64,000 nt of DNA, taken from assembly GCF_900538275.1 (NCBI RefSeq), contig NZ_LR130778.1:2848001-2912000 (forward strand). Reading direction: 5' to 3'. The position numbers and the translations under genes were made by a program. The stretch's first letter is position 1, and every line of letters starts with the position of its first letter. A model generated the notes under the pieces. It saw only the letters and a program-made list of their open reading frames with translations, ran no database searches and was not told the DNA's origin. Positions 41,879 through 50,714 of this stretch are shown piece by piece. Source of the stretch: Petrocella atlantisensis. GTDB lineage: Bacteria; Bacillota; Clostridia; Lachnospirales; Vallitaleaceae.

Positions 41879-43051
41879 ATGGCCAACCATGATCAGAAAA
41901 ATCGAAAAAATATATATAGAGATGACCTTTTCTTAGCGGTTTTAGCTGCCATTAGTTCTTATGGTGATATATATAATTTTGATGAGGACGGGATATCGAT
42001 AGATCAGATTATGGAATCAGCGAAGCACATCTATACGGAAAATCAAATGTACACTTTTTCATCTCATGTCATGAAGCATTTACTTTCCATAGTCTGCTTA
42101 GGTAATAAAGACGAAGAAAAGATGATATCCGGTTTTGTAGCGTCTAAGATGGATGGTATGTATATGATTACTTATGGTATTGGATCATATCAAACATTTG
42201 AAAAGCTGATTTTGAACGATGTGATACCTCGTACCATCCAAGCATCAATAACAAGAAATAGAGAGACAGGACATAGTATGTTTACAGATAATACTTTTAT
42301 GTTGTTTTTTGGTCATGATTGGGGAACGGATCATATCATCTTCATTGAATCTAAGAAGCCTATCGGTGCATGGGAAAAAAATCTAATACAACTTTATGAA
42401 GTAAATCTTATAGAAGACTATGCAAAGCTATGTAGACTTAATCGAAATAGGTTAAACACTGAAAAACTGGTTCAAACCCTAAGTGAAGTTATAGAGACCA
42501 AATCCAAAGAAATGAACCACCATGTTAGGAGAGTGGCGTCGTATTCGAGACTATTAGCAGAGGGCTATGGCTTAGATCATGAAAGCATTGAAACACTTGA
42601 AGTGGCCGCTATGATTCATGATATTGGTAAGTTGACCATACCGGAGAGCATCTTAAATAAACCTGGAAAATTGAGTACGGAAGAATTTGAAAGTGTTAAA
42701 AAACATGCTACGGCAGGCTATGCCATGATGAAGACGTCAAAACATGACTTAATTCAAACAGCCGCCGTAATTGCACTGGAACATCATGAAAAATGGAATG
42801 GAACTGGCTATCCGGCAGGTCTAAAGAAAGATGCGACACATTTATATGGTAGGATTGTGGCTTTGGCAGATGTATTTGATGCATTAAGCACAGACCGAGT
42901 TTATAAAAAGGCTTGGCCACTAGAGCAGATTGTTGAGTTGTTTAAAAAGGAACGTGGCGAACATTTTGACCCGAAGCTTGTGGATATCTTGCTTGAGAAT
43001 ATTCATGAATTTATGTACATTAGAGACGAGGCATCAAGAAAAATGTTGTAA
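41879..43051 (+). CDS. HD-GYP domain protein with N-terminal DUF3369
   Basis: 390 residues. The N-terminal part (about 40-185) resembles DUF3369, a sensory module found in HD-GYP response regulators, but the usual receiver domain is absent. The HD-GYP domain (about 200-385) is complete: MNHHVRRVASYSRLLAEGYG, MIHDIGKLTIPESILNKPG with the HD pair, the lysine of KKHATAGYAMM, EHHEKWNGTGYPAG containing the GYP motif, and IVALADVFDALSTDRVYK. It should hydrolyse cyclic di-GMP or a related signal in the cytosol. With the EAL protein at 4.4 kb the window contains two probable phosphodiesterases and no intact stand-alone cyclase. Confidence 0.9.
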   Translation: MANHDQKNRKNIYRDDLFLAVLAAISSYGDIYNFDEDGISIDQIMESAKHIYTENQMYTFSSHVMKHLLSIVCLGNKDEEKMISGFVASKMDGMYMITYGIGSYQTFEKLILNDVIPRTIQASITRNRETGHSMFTDNTFMLFFGHDWGTDHIIFIESKKPIGAWEKNLIQLYEVNLIEDYAKLCRLNRNRLNTEKLVQTLSEVIETKSKEMNHHVRRVASYSRLLAEGYGLDHESIETLEVAAMIHDIGKLTIPESILNKPGKLSTEEFESVKKHATAGYAMMKTSKHDLIQTAAVIALEHHEKWNGTGYPAGLKKDATHLYGRIVALADVFDALSTDRVYKKAWPLEQIVELFKKERGEHFDPKLVDILLENIHEFMYIRDEASRKML

Positions 43052-43053
43052 GT

Positions 43054-44061
43054 TTATCGCATCCATGTGTAACTCAAAATAAGATAAGATAAGTATAAGG
43101 CAACAAGAACCATACCTTCTTTTCTACTGATACTATGGTCTTTAGACCTAGCAAATTGCCTGAAGGCTAAGAGGATAATAATCATAGCAGGGAACTGTAA
43201 TTGGTAAAAACTTGAATCTACGGCTAGTCCGTTTGAAGTGACAGCTGCTGCAGCGCCTATTACAAAAAGCACATTAAGGATATCAGCGCCTATGATGTTA
43301 CCAACAGCGAGTTCACCATGTCCTTTTCGTACAGCGGCAATAGCGGTTGTAAGTTCAGGTAAACTGGTACCAAATGCCACGAGAGTCGCGGCGATAATGC
43401 TTTGGGGAATGCCGAACCGGATGGCTGTTAATTCAATACTTGGTATTAATAATTTAGATGATAAAATGACCATAGATATGGCAAACAGAAGCTTAGCAAC
43501 TTGAAAAATAACAGGACTTTTAACAACATCCAGTTTCTCGAATACCTCATTGCCATTTCTAGCCCAACGGATCATCATATACATATAAACAAACAATAAA
43601 ATGAGCAGTGCAAAGCCCATCCATTGATGGATGATGCCTTGATTATTTCTACCAAATATAGGTAAGGCAAAAAAAACCAACAGGAGGGCTGAGCCGATCT
43701 GAATACGTCCTTGACGGTTTAGAGTTTTCTGATCGATGGGCAAGTATCCGATGATAGCTGCAAGACCAAGTATGAGTCCGGTATCTGCTATGATAGAGCC
43801 GACGCCATTTCCTAAGGCTAGGTCAGGATTGCCCTGAATCGCAGCAAGAACTGAAACAGAGGCCTCAGGTAAAGTCGTGCCAAGAGATACAATAGTAGCA
43901 CCTATAATGGACTTGGGTATGCCCCATTGAATAGATAGGCTTACAGCCTCATCCACCAAAAAATCGGCACTTTTACTAAGGATGACCAAGCTAATGGCGG
44001 CAATAAGTATTAATACAATTGTGGGTAGAGTCTCCAGTAGTTGAACATACAATTCTTCCAT
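43054..44061 (-). CDS. Calcium/sodium antiporter (CaCA family)
   Basis: 335 residues with about ten membrane helices. The two inverted alpha-repeats, which form the ion site, are clear: GTTLPEASVSVLAAIQGNPD with GNGVGSIIADTG in the first half and GTSLPELTTAIAAVRKGHGE with GNIIGADILN in the second. The central loop (RWARNGNEVFEKLDVVKS) is short, as in prokaryotic YrbG/NCX_Mj-type exchangers. It exchanges sodium or protons for calcium across the cell membrane. It is convergent with the HD-GYP gene, with only two bases between the stops, and starts at ATG 44061. Confidence 0.93.
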   Translation of the reverse strand: MEELYVQLLETLPTIVLILIAAISLVILSKSADFLVDEAVSLSIQWGIPKSIIGATIVSLGTTLPEASVSVLAAIQGNPDLALGNGVGSIIADTGLILGLAAIIGYLPIDQKTLNRQGRIQIGSALLLVFFALPIFGRNNQGIIHQWMGFALLILLFVYMYMMIRWARNGNEVFEKLDVVKSPVIFQVAKLLFAISMVILSSKLLIPSIELTAIRFGIPQSIIAATLVAFGTSLPELTTAIAAVRKGHGELAVGNIIGADILNVLFVIGAAAAVTSNGLAVDSSFYQLQFPAMIIILLAFRQFARSKDHSISRKEGMVLVALYLSYLILSYTWMR

Positions 44062-44223
44062 TTTAATTCTCTCACTCTCAAAATAATGTTAAAGTCTTAA
44101 ACAACGCTATCCTATATCAATCTAATAATAGGGTTATAAAGTCTGTTTGTCAATCAAGAAGCAAGTGATAAATTGAGGTTCTAATCAGGATCGATACAAA
44201 GAGTAGTATCTTGTATTTTTAAC

Positions 44224-44274
44224 GTACATATATATGTACAAACTATGTACAATTTTATAGTGTCATGCTATAAT
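44224..44274 (+). promoter_or_regulatory. Promoter with 16-bp palindrome, upstream of the gene at 44367
   Basis: GTACATATATATGTAC (44224-44239) is a perfect palindrome. TGTACA at 44246-44251 serves as the -35 box, 17 bases before TATAAT (44269-44274), which has the extended -10 TGC. The repeated GTAC half-sites suggest an operator. Confidence 0.55.
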
Positions 44275-44290
44275 GGCTGTATAAGACAAA

Positions 44291-44331
44291 ATGGTTAAGA
44301 ATCAAAACACCGTTTTTGGCCACTTAACCAG
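44291..44331 (+). other. Leader hairpin before the gene at 44367
   Basis: TGGTTAAG and CTTAACCA form the outer stem and CAAAAC/GTTTTTG the inner one. It lies just after the predicted transcription start. The ends (ATGGTTAA ... TTAACCA) recall those of the tandem palindromic elements at 448-688, but the interior is different. Confidence 0.45.
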
Positions 44332-44366
44332 ATTTATAAATCTGTAAAGACTGAGAGGAGAATGAT

Positions 44367-44669
44367 ATGGACAAGAGATTAGAACTTTTAAGGAAAAAAA
44401 GTAGAATTGTATATGACATGAACTGCATAAAGAAGTATATTGAGATGGGCGACTTTGATGCAAGTCTTGAAAAAGCTTGGGATAAGTATCAACTAAGTCT
44501 AGATAAAGTGGATTCAGAGTTAAAGCTTCTATCAAATCCATCCACCAAAGAATTGGAAGATCTTAAAATGGAACGCCTAGCAAAAATAAAGGAATATGAA
44601 CGCCACATAGAATTAATTAAAGAGCAATTGGAAGAGATTGACGAAGAGTTAAAGGTCTTGAGTCAATAA
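44367..44669 (+). CDS. Small helical (coiled-coil) protein of unknown function
   Basis: 100 residues, nearly all charged helix: ELDLKMERLAKIKEYERHIE-like heptad patterns occupy about residues 40-98. No membrane segment, cysteine pair or known motif is present. A GAGAGGAG site precedes the ATG. It has its own promoter and terminator, with a palindromic operator candidate and a leader hairpin, so its expression appears controlled. I do not recognise a family. Confidence 0.6.
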   Translation: MDKRLELLRKKSRIVYDMNCIKKYIEMGDFDASLEKAWDKYQLSLDKVDSELKLLSNPSTKELEDLKMERLAKIKEYERHIELIKEQLEEIDEELKVLSQ

Positions 44670-44699
44670 ATCAAGATTAATATGAATCAAGATATACTA

Positions 44700-44742
44700 A
44701 GTAGTAACTTAAGGTGAGAATCTGAAGTTGCTACTTTTTTTG
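44700..44742 (+). terminator. Terminator after the small helical protein gene
   Basis: AGTAGTAACTT and AAGTTGCTACT pair and seven T follow. It is nearly the same as the terminator at 14908-14950, with compensating changes in the stem. Confidence 0.85.
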
Positions 44743-44835
44743 TTATTTAATATCCTAGACATTATCTAAAAAATATGGAAAATATGGCATTATAACTAAA
44801 AAATTTGATATATATACAAAAAGTATGACATATGC

Positions 44836-44841
44836 TATACT
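44836..44841 (+). promoter_or_regulatory. Probable promoter (-10) of the hydrogenase operon
   Basis: TATACT with an extended -10 (TGC) at 44833-44841; the -35 region is poor (TATACA). It lies upstream of two Rex-like palindromes. Confidence 0.4.
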
Positions 44842-44866
44842 TATTAGAGGATAAGTGAATATTATC

Positions 44867-44903
44867 TGTTAATTATTTAACTTTTAAGTTAATTAATTAA
44901 CAA
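44867..44903. promoter_or_regulatory. Two Rex-like operator palindromes
   Basis: TGTTAA-TTAT-TTAACT (44867-44882) and AAGTTAA-TTAA-TTAACAA (44886-44903) both fit the redox-regulator Rex consensus TTGTTAA-N4-TTAACAA with one to three mismatches. They lie just downstream of the predicted promoter, where a bound repressor would block transcription. Confidence 0.5.
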
Positions 44904-45020
44904 TACTTGAACCCACATTTTTTTGACAGAACCCAACATCCAGTTGCATCAAAACCACTCAAACTTGACTGAACCATTATAGGCATGATGAACACAAGAA
45001 TAAACTAAAGGAGAGGTATA

Positions 45021-45080
45021 ATGAGAACAATGGTTAAGACGGCAATGAATGGAGGGCTTAATGATGCAAAAAACTTGTAA
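45021..45080 (+). CDS. 19-residue leader frame before hydC
   Basis: AAAGGAGAGG, the best ribosome binding site of the region, precedes ATG 45021, which opens a frame of 19 residues (MRTMVKTAMNGGLNDAKNL). It ends within the first codons of the hydC gene in another frame. It may serve translational coupling. The product itself shows no recognisable function. Confidence 0.35.
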   Translation: MRTMVKTAMNGGLNDAKNL

Positions 45081-45570
45081 TTGTGAAGCAATGACAGATC
45101 AGGAGAAATTGAAATTCATTCAGGATGTAATAGAGGATTATGATCATGACCCTAGTAGTCTGATTCAGATTCTTCATGTGGCTCAGAATGTATATGGTTA
45201 TCTACCCATAGAAGTTCAGGAGCATATTGCAGATCAATTGGATTTGCCTTTATCTCGAGTATCCGGTGTGGTCAGCTTTTACAGTTTATTCACAACCGTA
45301 CCAAAAGGTAAATATGTTATAAAAATCTGTCTAGGGACGGCATGCTATGTGAGAGGCAGTAAAAGGGTCATAGAACGCCTTGAAAAAATATTAAAAATAA
45401 AGCTTGGGGAAACTACAGAAGACAAAAAGTATTCCTTAGAAATAACAAGATGTATGGGCGCTTGTGGATTAGCCCCTGCCATGTCCATTAATGAAGAACT
45501 CTATATGCAAGTGAATCCGGATAAGCTGATGGATATCTTAGAGAATCTGGAAGGTGGTGAAATACAATGA
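45061..45570 (+). CDS. hydC: [FeFe] hydrogenase NuoE-like subunit (HydC type)
   Basis: 169 residues from ATG 45061, where GGAGGG is just upstream; ATG 45064 is an alternative. The N-terminal helical region (LKFIQDVIEDYDHDPSSLIQ, ILHVAQNVYGYLPIEVQEHI) and the thioredoxin-like fold with four cysteine ligands of a [2Fe-2S] cluster, ICLGTACYVRGS and ITRCMGACGLAP, are as in NuoE and HydC. It transfers electrons between the NADH/FMN subunit and the rest of the enzyme. It is the first gene of hydCBA, preceded by a 19-residue leader frame and Rex-like sites. Its stop overlaps the hydB start by four bases. Confidence 0.92.
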   Translation: MMQKTCNCEAMTDQEKLKFIQDVIEDYDHDPSSLIQILHVAQNVYGYLPIEVQEHIADQLDLPLSRVSGVVSFYSLFTTVPKGKYVIKICLGTACYVRGSKRVIERLEKILKIKLGETTEDKKYSLEITRCMGACGLAPAMSINEELYMQVNPDKLMDILENLEGGEIQ

Positions 45571-48500
45571 TTAAGACTTTTGAAGAGCTTAATAGAATCA
45601 AATTCAACCATAACCAGATGATCAAAGAGAAAGAAAGAATTATTAATGTTTGCTTCGGTGCTGGGTGTATTTCAGCAAAATGTGAAGCCATTTATCAGGA
45701 ATTATGTAAAAGCCTTAATACATTCGGGATTGCAGACAAAGTTAAGATCAATCAGACAGGTTGTATTGGTGCCTGTGATTATGGTCCATCCTTATACATA
45801 TTGCCAGATGATATTTATTACTGTAAGTTGGTACCACAGGACATTGAAACCATTGTTAAAACGCATTTAATTGGCAATCAAATCGTTAAAGAAAAATGCT
45901 ATTATGACGAGACAGTGGATAAAACTTATGAGCATTTGAAGGACATACCTTTTTTTAGCAAACAGCAAAAAAGTGTTATGAAAAACTGTGGTGTCATGGA
46001 TTACTATAGCCTGGAAGCTTATATAGGTAGTGACGGTTATCACAGCCTTTATAACATTATCAAAGAAAAAACACAAATAGAAGTGATTGATATCATAAAA
46101 GCCTCCGGACTAAGAGGTAGAGGCGGCGGTGGTTACTTAACCGGTCTGAAATGGGAAGCCGGTTATAAATCCGTTAGTGATCAAAAGTATATCATCTGTA
46201 ACGCGGATGAAGGGGACCCGGGTGCATTTATGGATCGATGTCTCTTAGAAGGCGACCCTCATACGATATTAGAAGGTATGGCTATAGGTGGCTATGCGAT
46301 AGGGGCTAATATAGGCATTATCTATATCCGTGCAGAATATCCTTTGGCGGTTGAACGATTAACAGTAGCTATTGGTCAAGCAAGAGATGAAGGTTTATTA
46401 GGGGACCATATTTTCAACAGTAACTTCTCATTTGATGTAGAAATTAGAACAGGTGCAGGTGCGTTTGTTTGCGGTGAAGAAACAGCTTTACTCCATTCTA
46501 TAGAAGGTAAGAGGGGTGAGCCCAGTCAGAAGCCACCTTACCCAACAGACAAGGGTCTATATGGTATGCCGACAGTTATCAACAATGTTGAGACATTGGC
46601 CAATATTCCAATGATCATGTTAAATGGTGTGGATTGGTTCAGACAATATGGTACAGAAAAAAGTAAAGGTACAAAAATATTTGCTGTTGCCGGTGCCATA
46701 AGAAACTCAGGTATGGTTGAAGTACCTATGGGTGTGACCCTCGGTGATATTATTTTTGATATTTGTGGTGGATTAAAAAAAGATAAAAGCTTCAAGGCGG
46801 CTCAGACAGGTGGACCCTCAGGTGGTTGTTTGACTTGCGAGTCTTTGAACACACCTGTAGACTACGACTCACTTATTGAAAAAGGCGCCATTATGGGATC
46901 CGGTGGTCTGATTATTATGGATGAAGACAACTGTATGGTGGATGTGGCTAAGTTTTTCATGGAGTTTGTGCAGGAAGAATCTTGTGGTAAATGTGTCCCC
47001 TGTAGACTTGGTACAAAAAGAATGCTTGAGATCTTAGAGCGTATAACGACAGGCTACGGGGTAGAAGGTGACATAGAAAAGCTGATTGAACTGGGAGAAA
47101 GTATCAAAGTCTCAGCGCTTTGTGGCTTGGGTCAGACGGCACCGAATCCAGTACTGAGTACGATTCATTACTTTAGAGATGAATATGAGGCCCATATAAA
47201 AGAAAAACGTTGTAGTGCAGGTGTCTGTATGGATCTGTTCTTATCACCATGCCAGAATGCATGTCCGGCAGGTGTTAATGTACCGGGCTATCTATCTCTT
47301 GTAGGTGAAGGCAGATTTGTAGATGCTTTTAATCTAATTAGACGAGAAAACCCATTCCCGGCAGTATGTGGTCGTGTCTGTACCCATCCTTGTGAGAGCA
47401 AATGCAGAAGAAGTCAGTTGGATGAAGCTTTGGCCATTGCAGACGTTAAGCGTTTTATAGCTGACAAAGTCTATGGCATGAACGAACCTTACAGAGCGAT
47501 TCAGTTCCCAGCAAAAGGTAAAAAGGTTGCTATTATAGGTGCAGGACCTTCAGGCTTGACTTGTGGATTCTATTTGGCGCAAACAGGCTATGATGTCAGT
47601 GTTTATGAGTCACTGGACCAAGCCGGCGGTATCTTAAGGTTTGGTATTCCTGAATACCGATTGCCTAAGAAAATGCTACAACAGGAAATCGATGCACTGA
47701 AACAATCCGGTGTTAAGATTTACTTAAACACAGAGATTGGAAAAGATGTTATGTTTGCGGATTTGCGTGCCAATCATGACGCCATATATATTTCAACAGG
47801 TACCCAGTACAGTAATAATATGGGTATTGAAGGTGAGCATCTTATTAATGTCTACCCAGGCCTTGATTTCTTAAGAGATGTCAATATGGGTAAAGACGTA
47901 CAAGTAGGCGAGAAGGTGGCAATCATCGGAGGCGGAAGTACAGCCATGGATGCGGCTAGAACAGCTTTAAGACTTGGTTCCAAAGAAGTCCATGTTCTAT
48001 ACCGAAGACTTCAAACGGATATGCCTGCAGACCCAAGAGAGATTGAAGAAGGCATAGAAGAAGGTATTATCCTTCATACCTTGGTAGCACCCATAGCCAT
48101 AGAAGGTGATGAAAAAGTAAAATCCATCAAGTTGATACAATTGACCCAAGGTGAATTTGACGGCTCAGGAAGAAGAAGGCCTATTCCGGCGTCTGGATCA
48201 GAGTTTAATATGGATGTTGATATGGTCATTCCGGCAGTGAGTCAACATAGTGATTTGCCATTTATTGACAAAGATGAGATTGAGATGACAGCATGGGGTA
48301 CTTTTGTTGTGGATGCCACCAGTGGTATGACAAGATTAGAAGGTGTCTTCGCCGGTGGTGATGTTGTTAGAGGTCCAGATACGGCTATATGGGCGATTGC
48401 AGACGGTAAAAGAGCTGCTGTGGCCATTGACCTGTATCTAGACGGTGACGGACAGTTGAACAAGGGTGAAGAAATCGATATACCAAAAGCAAGGGATGAG

Positions 48501-48647
48501 GATTCTCCGGATGAGCATATGCGTTTTGATCGACGTATGCTTGAAGTCGATGACCGTAGGTTCAACTTCAAAGAAGTTTCAAAAGGCTACCATAAACTCA
48601 ATGCCATGGCAGAAGCTATGCGATGCTTAAGATGCGACAGGCGATAA
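45567..48647 (+). CDS. hydB: NuoF-like hydrogenase subunit fused to a GltD-like FAD/NAD(P)H module
   Basis: 1026 residues, far longer than ordinary HydB (about 600). Domains in order: a thioredoxin-like [2Fe-2S] domain (about 25-105; CFGAGCISAKC, GCIGAC), the FMN/NADH-binding NuoF core (about 165-440; GLRGRGGGGYLTGLKW near 180), an SLBB segment, and a [4Fe-4S] site SCGKCVPCRLGT (near 472) plus Cys in SALCGLG. Then, in place of the usual ferredoxin tail, comes a glutamate-synthase-small-subunit-like region: CQNACPAGVNVPG and VCGRVCTHPCESKC cluster motifs (about 562-612), FAD-binding VAIIGAGPSGLTCG (near 654), a second dinucleotide fold VAIIGGGSTAMDAA (near 784) and GVFAGGDVVRGPDTA (near 926). 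Translation is coupled to hydC. Confidence 0.93.
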   Translation: MIKTFEELNRIKFNHNQMIKEKERIINVCFGAGCISAKCEAIYQELCKSLNTFGIADKVKINQTGCIGACDYGPSLYILPDDIYYCKLVPQDIETIVKTHLIGNQIVKEKCYYDETVDKTYEHLKDIPFFSKQQKSVMKNCGVMDYYSLEAYIGSDGYHSLYNIIKEKTQIEVIDIIKASGLRGRGGGGYLTGLKWEAGYKSVSDQKYIICNADEGDPGAFMDRCLLEGDPHTILEGMAIGGYAIGANIGIIYIRAEYPLAVERLTVAIGQARDEGLLGDHIFNSNFSFDVEIRTGAGAFVCGEETALLHSIEGKRGEPSQKPPYPTDKGLYGMPTVINNVETLANIPMIMLNGVDWFRQYGTEKSKGTKIFAVAGAIRNSGMVEVPMGVTLGDIIFDICGGLKKDKSFKAAQTGGPSGGCLTCESLNTPVDYDSLIEKGAIMGSGGLIIMDEDNCMVDVAKFFMEFVQEESCGKCVPCRLGTKRMLEILERITTGYGVEGDIEKLIELGESIKVSALCGLGQTAPNPVLSTIHYFRDEYEAHIKEKRCSAGVCMDLFLSPCQNACPAGVNVPGYLSLVGEGRFVDAFNLIRRENPFPAVCGRVCTHPCESKCRRSQLDEALAIADVKRFIADKVYGMNEPYRAIQFPAKGKKVAIIGAGPSGLTCGFYLAQTGYDVSVYESLDQAGGILRFGIPEYRLPKKMLQQEIDALKQSGVKIYLNTEIGKDVMFADLRANHDAIYISTGTQYSNNMGIEGEHLINVYPGLDFLRDVNMGKDVQVGEKVAIIGGGSTAMDAARTALRLGSKEVHVLYRRLQTDMPADPREIEEGIEEGIILHTLVAPIAIEGDEKVKSIKLIQLTQGEFDGSGRRRPIPASGSEFNMDVDMVIPAVSQHSDLPFIDKDEIEMTAWGTFVVDATSGMTRLEGVFAGGDVVRGPDTAIWAIADGKRAAVAIDLYLDGDGQLNKGEEIDIPKARDEDSPDEHMRFDRRMLEVDDRRFNFKEVSKGYHKLNAMAEAMRCLRCDRR

Positions 48648-48659
48648 GGGGGTAGGATC

Positions 48660-50429
48660 ATGGTATCATTAAAAATCAACAATAAAACAGTAGAGGCAGA
48701 TGAAAACGCAACCATTATGGAAGCAGCCAAAGCCAATGGCATACTGATTCCAAGCCTATGTTATTTGGAGGGTGTACACCAAGTCGGTTCTTGTCGAATC
48801 TGTGTGGTTGAGGTTGAAGGGTCTAAGAATCTTCAAGCATCATGTATTACAAAGGTAAGAGAAGGCATGACGGTTAAGACCAATACTCAAGAGGTCCGGA
48901 AAGTCAGAAAGGTCGTTTATGAGCTGATGATGTCCGATCACGATGATAACTGTTTGATTTGTTCAAGAAGTGGTGGTTGTGAATTTCAAGAGCTTGGTGA
49001 ATGGATACAACTCAAAGAAGAGAATCCATATCAAGGCGCCCATTCAAAACTAGGTGTGAAAGATATCAGTAACCCATCTATAGAACGGGATTTATCCAAA
49101 TGTATCCTTTGCAGAAGATGTATTACGGTCTGTAATGAAATACAAGGCATCGGGATTATGGAAAATCAAAATAGAGGCTTTGATTCCTTTGTAGGTCCGA
49201 CAGAAGGCTTTGAACTTATGGATATTAACTGTACCTTCTGTGGTCAATGCACAACGGTTTGCCCTGTTGGTGCACTTAAGGAAAAAGATGCTACAGTGAA
49301 TGTATGGGAAGCCCTACTGGATAAAAACAAAAGAGTTGTTGTTCAAACAGCACCGGCAGTTAGAGCGGCGCTTGGCGAGGAATTCGGTTATGAGCCGGGT
49401 ACCTTAGTCACCGGGAAAATGGCTGCAGCGCTAAGAGAACTTGGGTTTGATGATGTATTTGATACGAATTTTGCTGCTGACCTAACCATCTTAGAAGAAG
49501 GTACGGAACTTCTAATGCGACTAAAAGCCTTGATAGCCGGTGATGAAACTTCATTGCCGATGATTACCAGCTGTAGCCCCGGATGGATTAAATATGTCGA
49601 GCATAAGTTTCCGGATCAACTGGACCATTTATCATCGTGTAAGTCGCCGCATATGATGTTAGGCGCCTTAGCAAAAAGCTTCTATGCCCAGCAGTTGGGA
49701 ATAGATGCAAAAGATATGTATGTAGTATCTGTTATGCCTTGTACGGCAAAGAAATATGAGATCACACGGGAAGAGATGCTGGGCGATGTGGATGCTGTTC
49801 TGACAACCAGAGAACTGGCAAAAATGATCAAGGACGCCGGTATTGATTTTGTGAATCTAGATGATGAGCGTTTTGATAATCCAATGGGCTTATCCTCCGG
49901 TGCTGCTGATATTTTCGGAACCACCGGTGGCGTTATGGAAGCAGCCCTTAGAACAGTGTATGAGATCATAACCGGTACCGAAATGCCCTACGAAAACCTA
50001 CATGTTCAGTCGGTGATGGGCCTTGAAGGTATAAAAGAAGGTAGCTTGTTTATAGAGAAGACCACACCGGAATGGTCAGGTCTTGAAGGTGTCACGGTTA
50101 GATATGCGGCTGCAAGTGGCTTATCCAATGCCAAAATATTATTAGAGCAGATTAGAAAAGAAGCATCACCATATCATTTTATAGAAATCATGGCGTGTCC
50201 TGGTGGATGTATCAGTGGTGGTGGCCAACCAAGATTAACCACACAAGCGATAAGGGAAAAAAGAATGGCTGCCATATACAGAGAAGATGAAGGCAAGACA
50301 CTTAGAAAATCCCATGAAAATGAAGCCATCATCCATTTGTATGAAACCTATTTGAAAGAACCACTAGGACACAAATCCCATGAATTACTCCATACGCACT
50401 ATGTAAAACGTAATATGTATTCAAAATAA
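48660..50429 (+). CDS. hydA: [FeFe] hydrogenase catalytic subunit HydA
   Basis: 589 residues. An N-terminal plant-type [2Fe-2S] domain (about 1-78; LCYLEGVHQVGSCRICVVEV), a His-Cys3 [4Fe-4S] domain (SDHDDNCLICSRSGGCEFQ) and a two-cluster ferredoxin domain (CILCRRCITVC, CTFCGQCTTVCPVGAL) relay electrons to the H-cluster domain. The three H-cluster motifs are complete: TSCSPGWIKYVE (near 301), MPCTAKKYE (near 360) and MACPGGCISGGGQP (near 511). It reduces protons to hydrogen or the reverse. Together with the fused HydB and HydC it should form a flavin-based electron-bifurcating enzyme using ferredoxin plus NAD(P)H. A GGGGTAGG site precedes the start and a terminator follows. Confidence 0.96.
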   Translation: MVSLKINNKTVEADENATIMEAAKANGILIPSLCYLEGVHQVGSCRICVVEVEGSKNLQASCITKVREGMTVKTNTQEVRKVRKVVYELMMSDHDDNCLICSRSGGCEFQELGEWIQLKEENPYQGAHSKLGVKDISNPSIERDLSKCILCRRCITVCNEIQGIGIMENQNRGFDSFVGPTEGFELMDINCTFCGQCTTVCPVGALKEKDATVNVWEALLDKNKRVVVQTAPAVRAALGEEFGYEPGTLVTGKMAAALRELGFDDVFDTNFAADLTILEEGTELLMRLKALIAGDETSLPMITSCSPGWIKYVEHKFPDQLDHLSSCKSPHMMLGALAKSFYAQQLGIDAKDMYVVSVMPCTAKKYEITREEMLGDVDAVLTTRELAKMIKDAGIDFVNLDDERFDNPMGLSSGAADIFGTTGGVMEAALRTVYEIITGTEMPYENLHVQSVMGLEGIKEGSLFIEKTTPEWSGLEGVTVRYAAASGLSNAKILLEQIRKEASPYHFIEIMACPGGCISGGGQPRLTTQAIREKRMAAIYREDEGKTLRKSHENEAIIHLYETYLKEPLGHKSHELLHTHYVKRNMYSK

Positions 50430-50441
50430 AATCTATAGTAG

Positions 50442-50482
50442 AGGGCTATCTCAGAATACAAATTGAGATAGCCCTATTTTAG
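50442..50482 (+). terminator. Terminator of the hydrogenase operon
   Basis: AGGGCTATCTCA and TGAGATAGCCCT are perfect complements around a nine-base loop, and ATTTTA follows. Confidence 0.85.
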
Positions 50483-50714
50483 TTTTCTCACGTAATAAGA
50501 TAAGAGTAATTCCACAATCAACATCGACCATGAGTTCATACATACTTTTCCATTTATCCCCATAGATGTAAATAGTAGCCAAATTATGCAATAATTAGGT
50601 AACAAAATACGATAAAGTATCTTAATTAACATAGACAAGTGGTTTATTGTTATGTATAATATTTAGGTGAGCTTAGAGAAACGAGTATTTTTTTGGGTTA
50701 GGAGGGGCGAGGCT

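Noticed and set aside
50667-50714. Longer start for the large TadG-like protein
   Set aside because: The GTG at 50667 has no ribosome site, while TTG 50715 has a perfect one and begins directly with the typical N-terminal motif.
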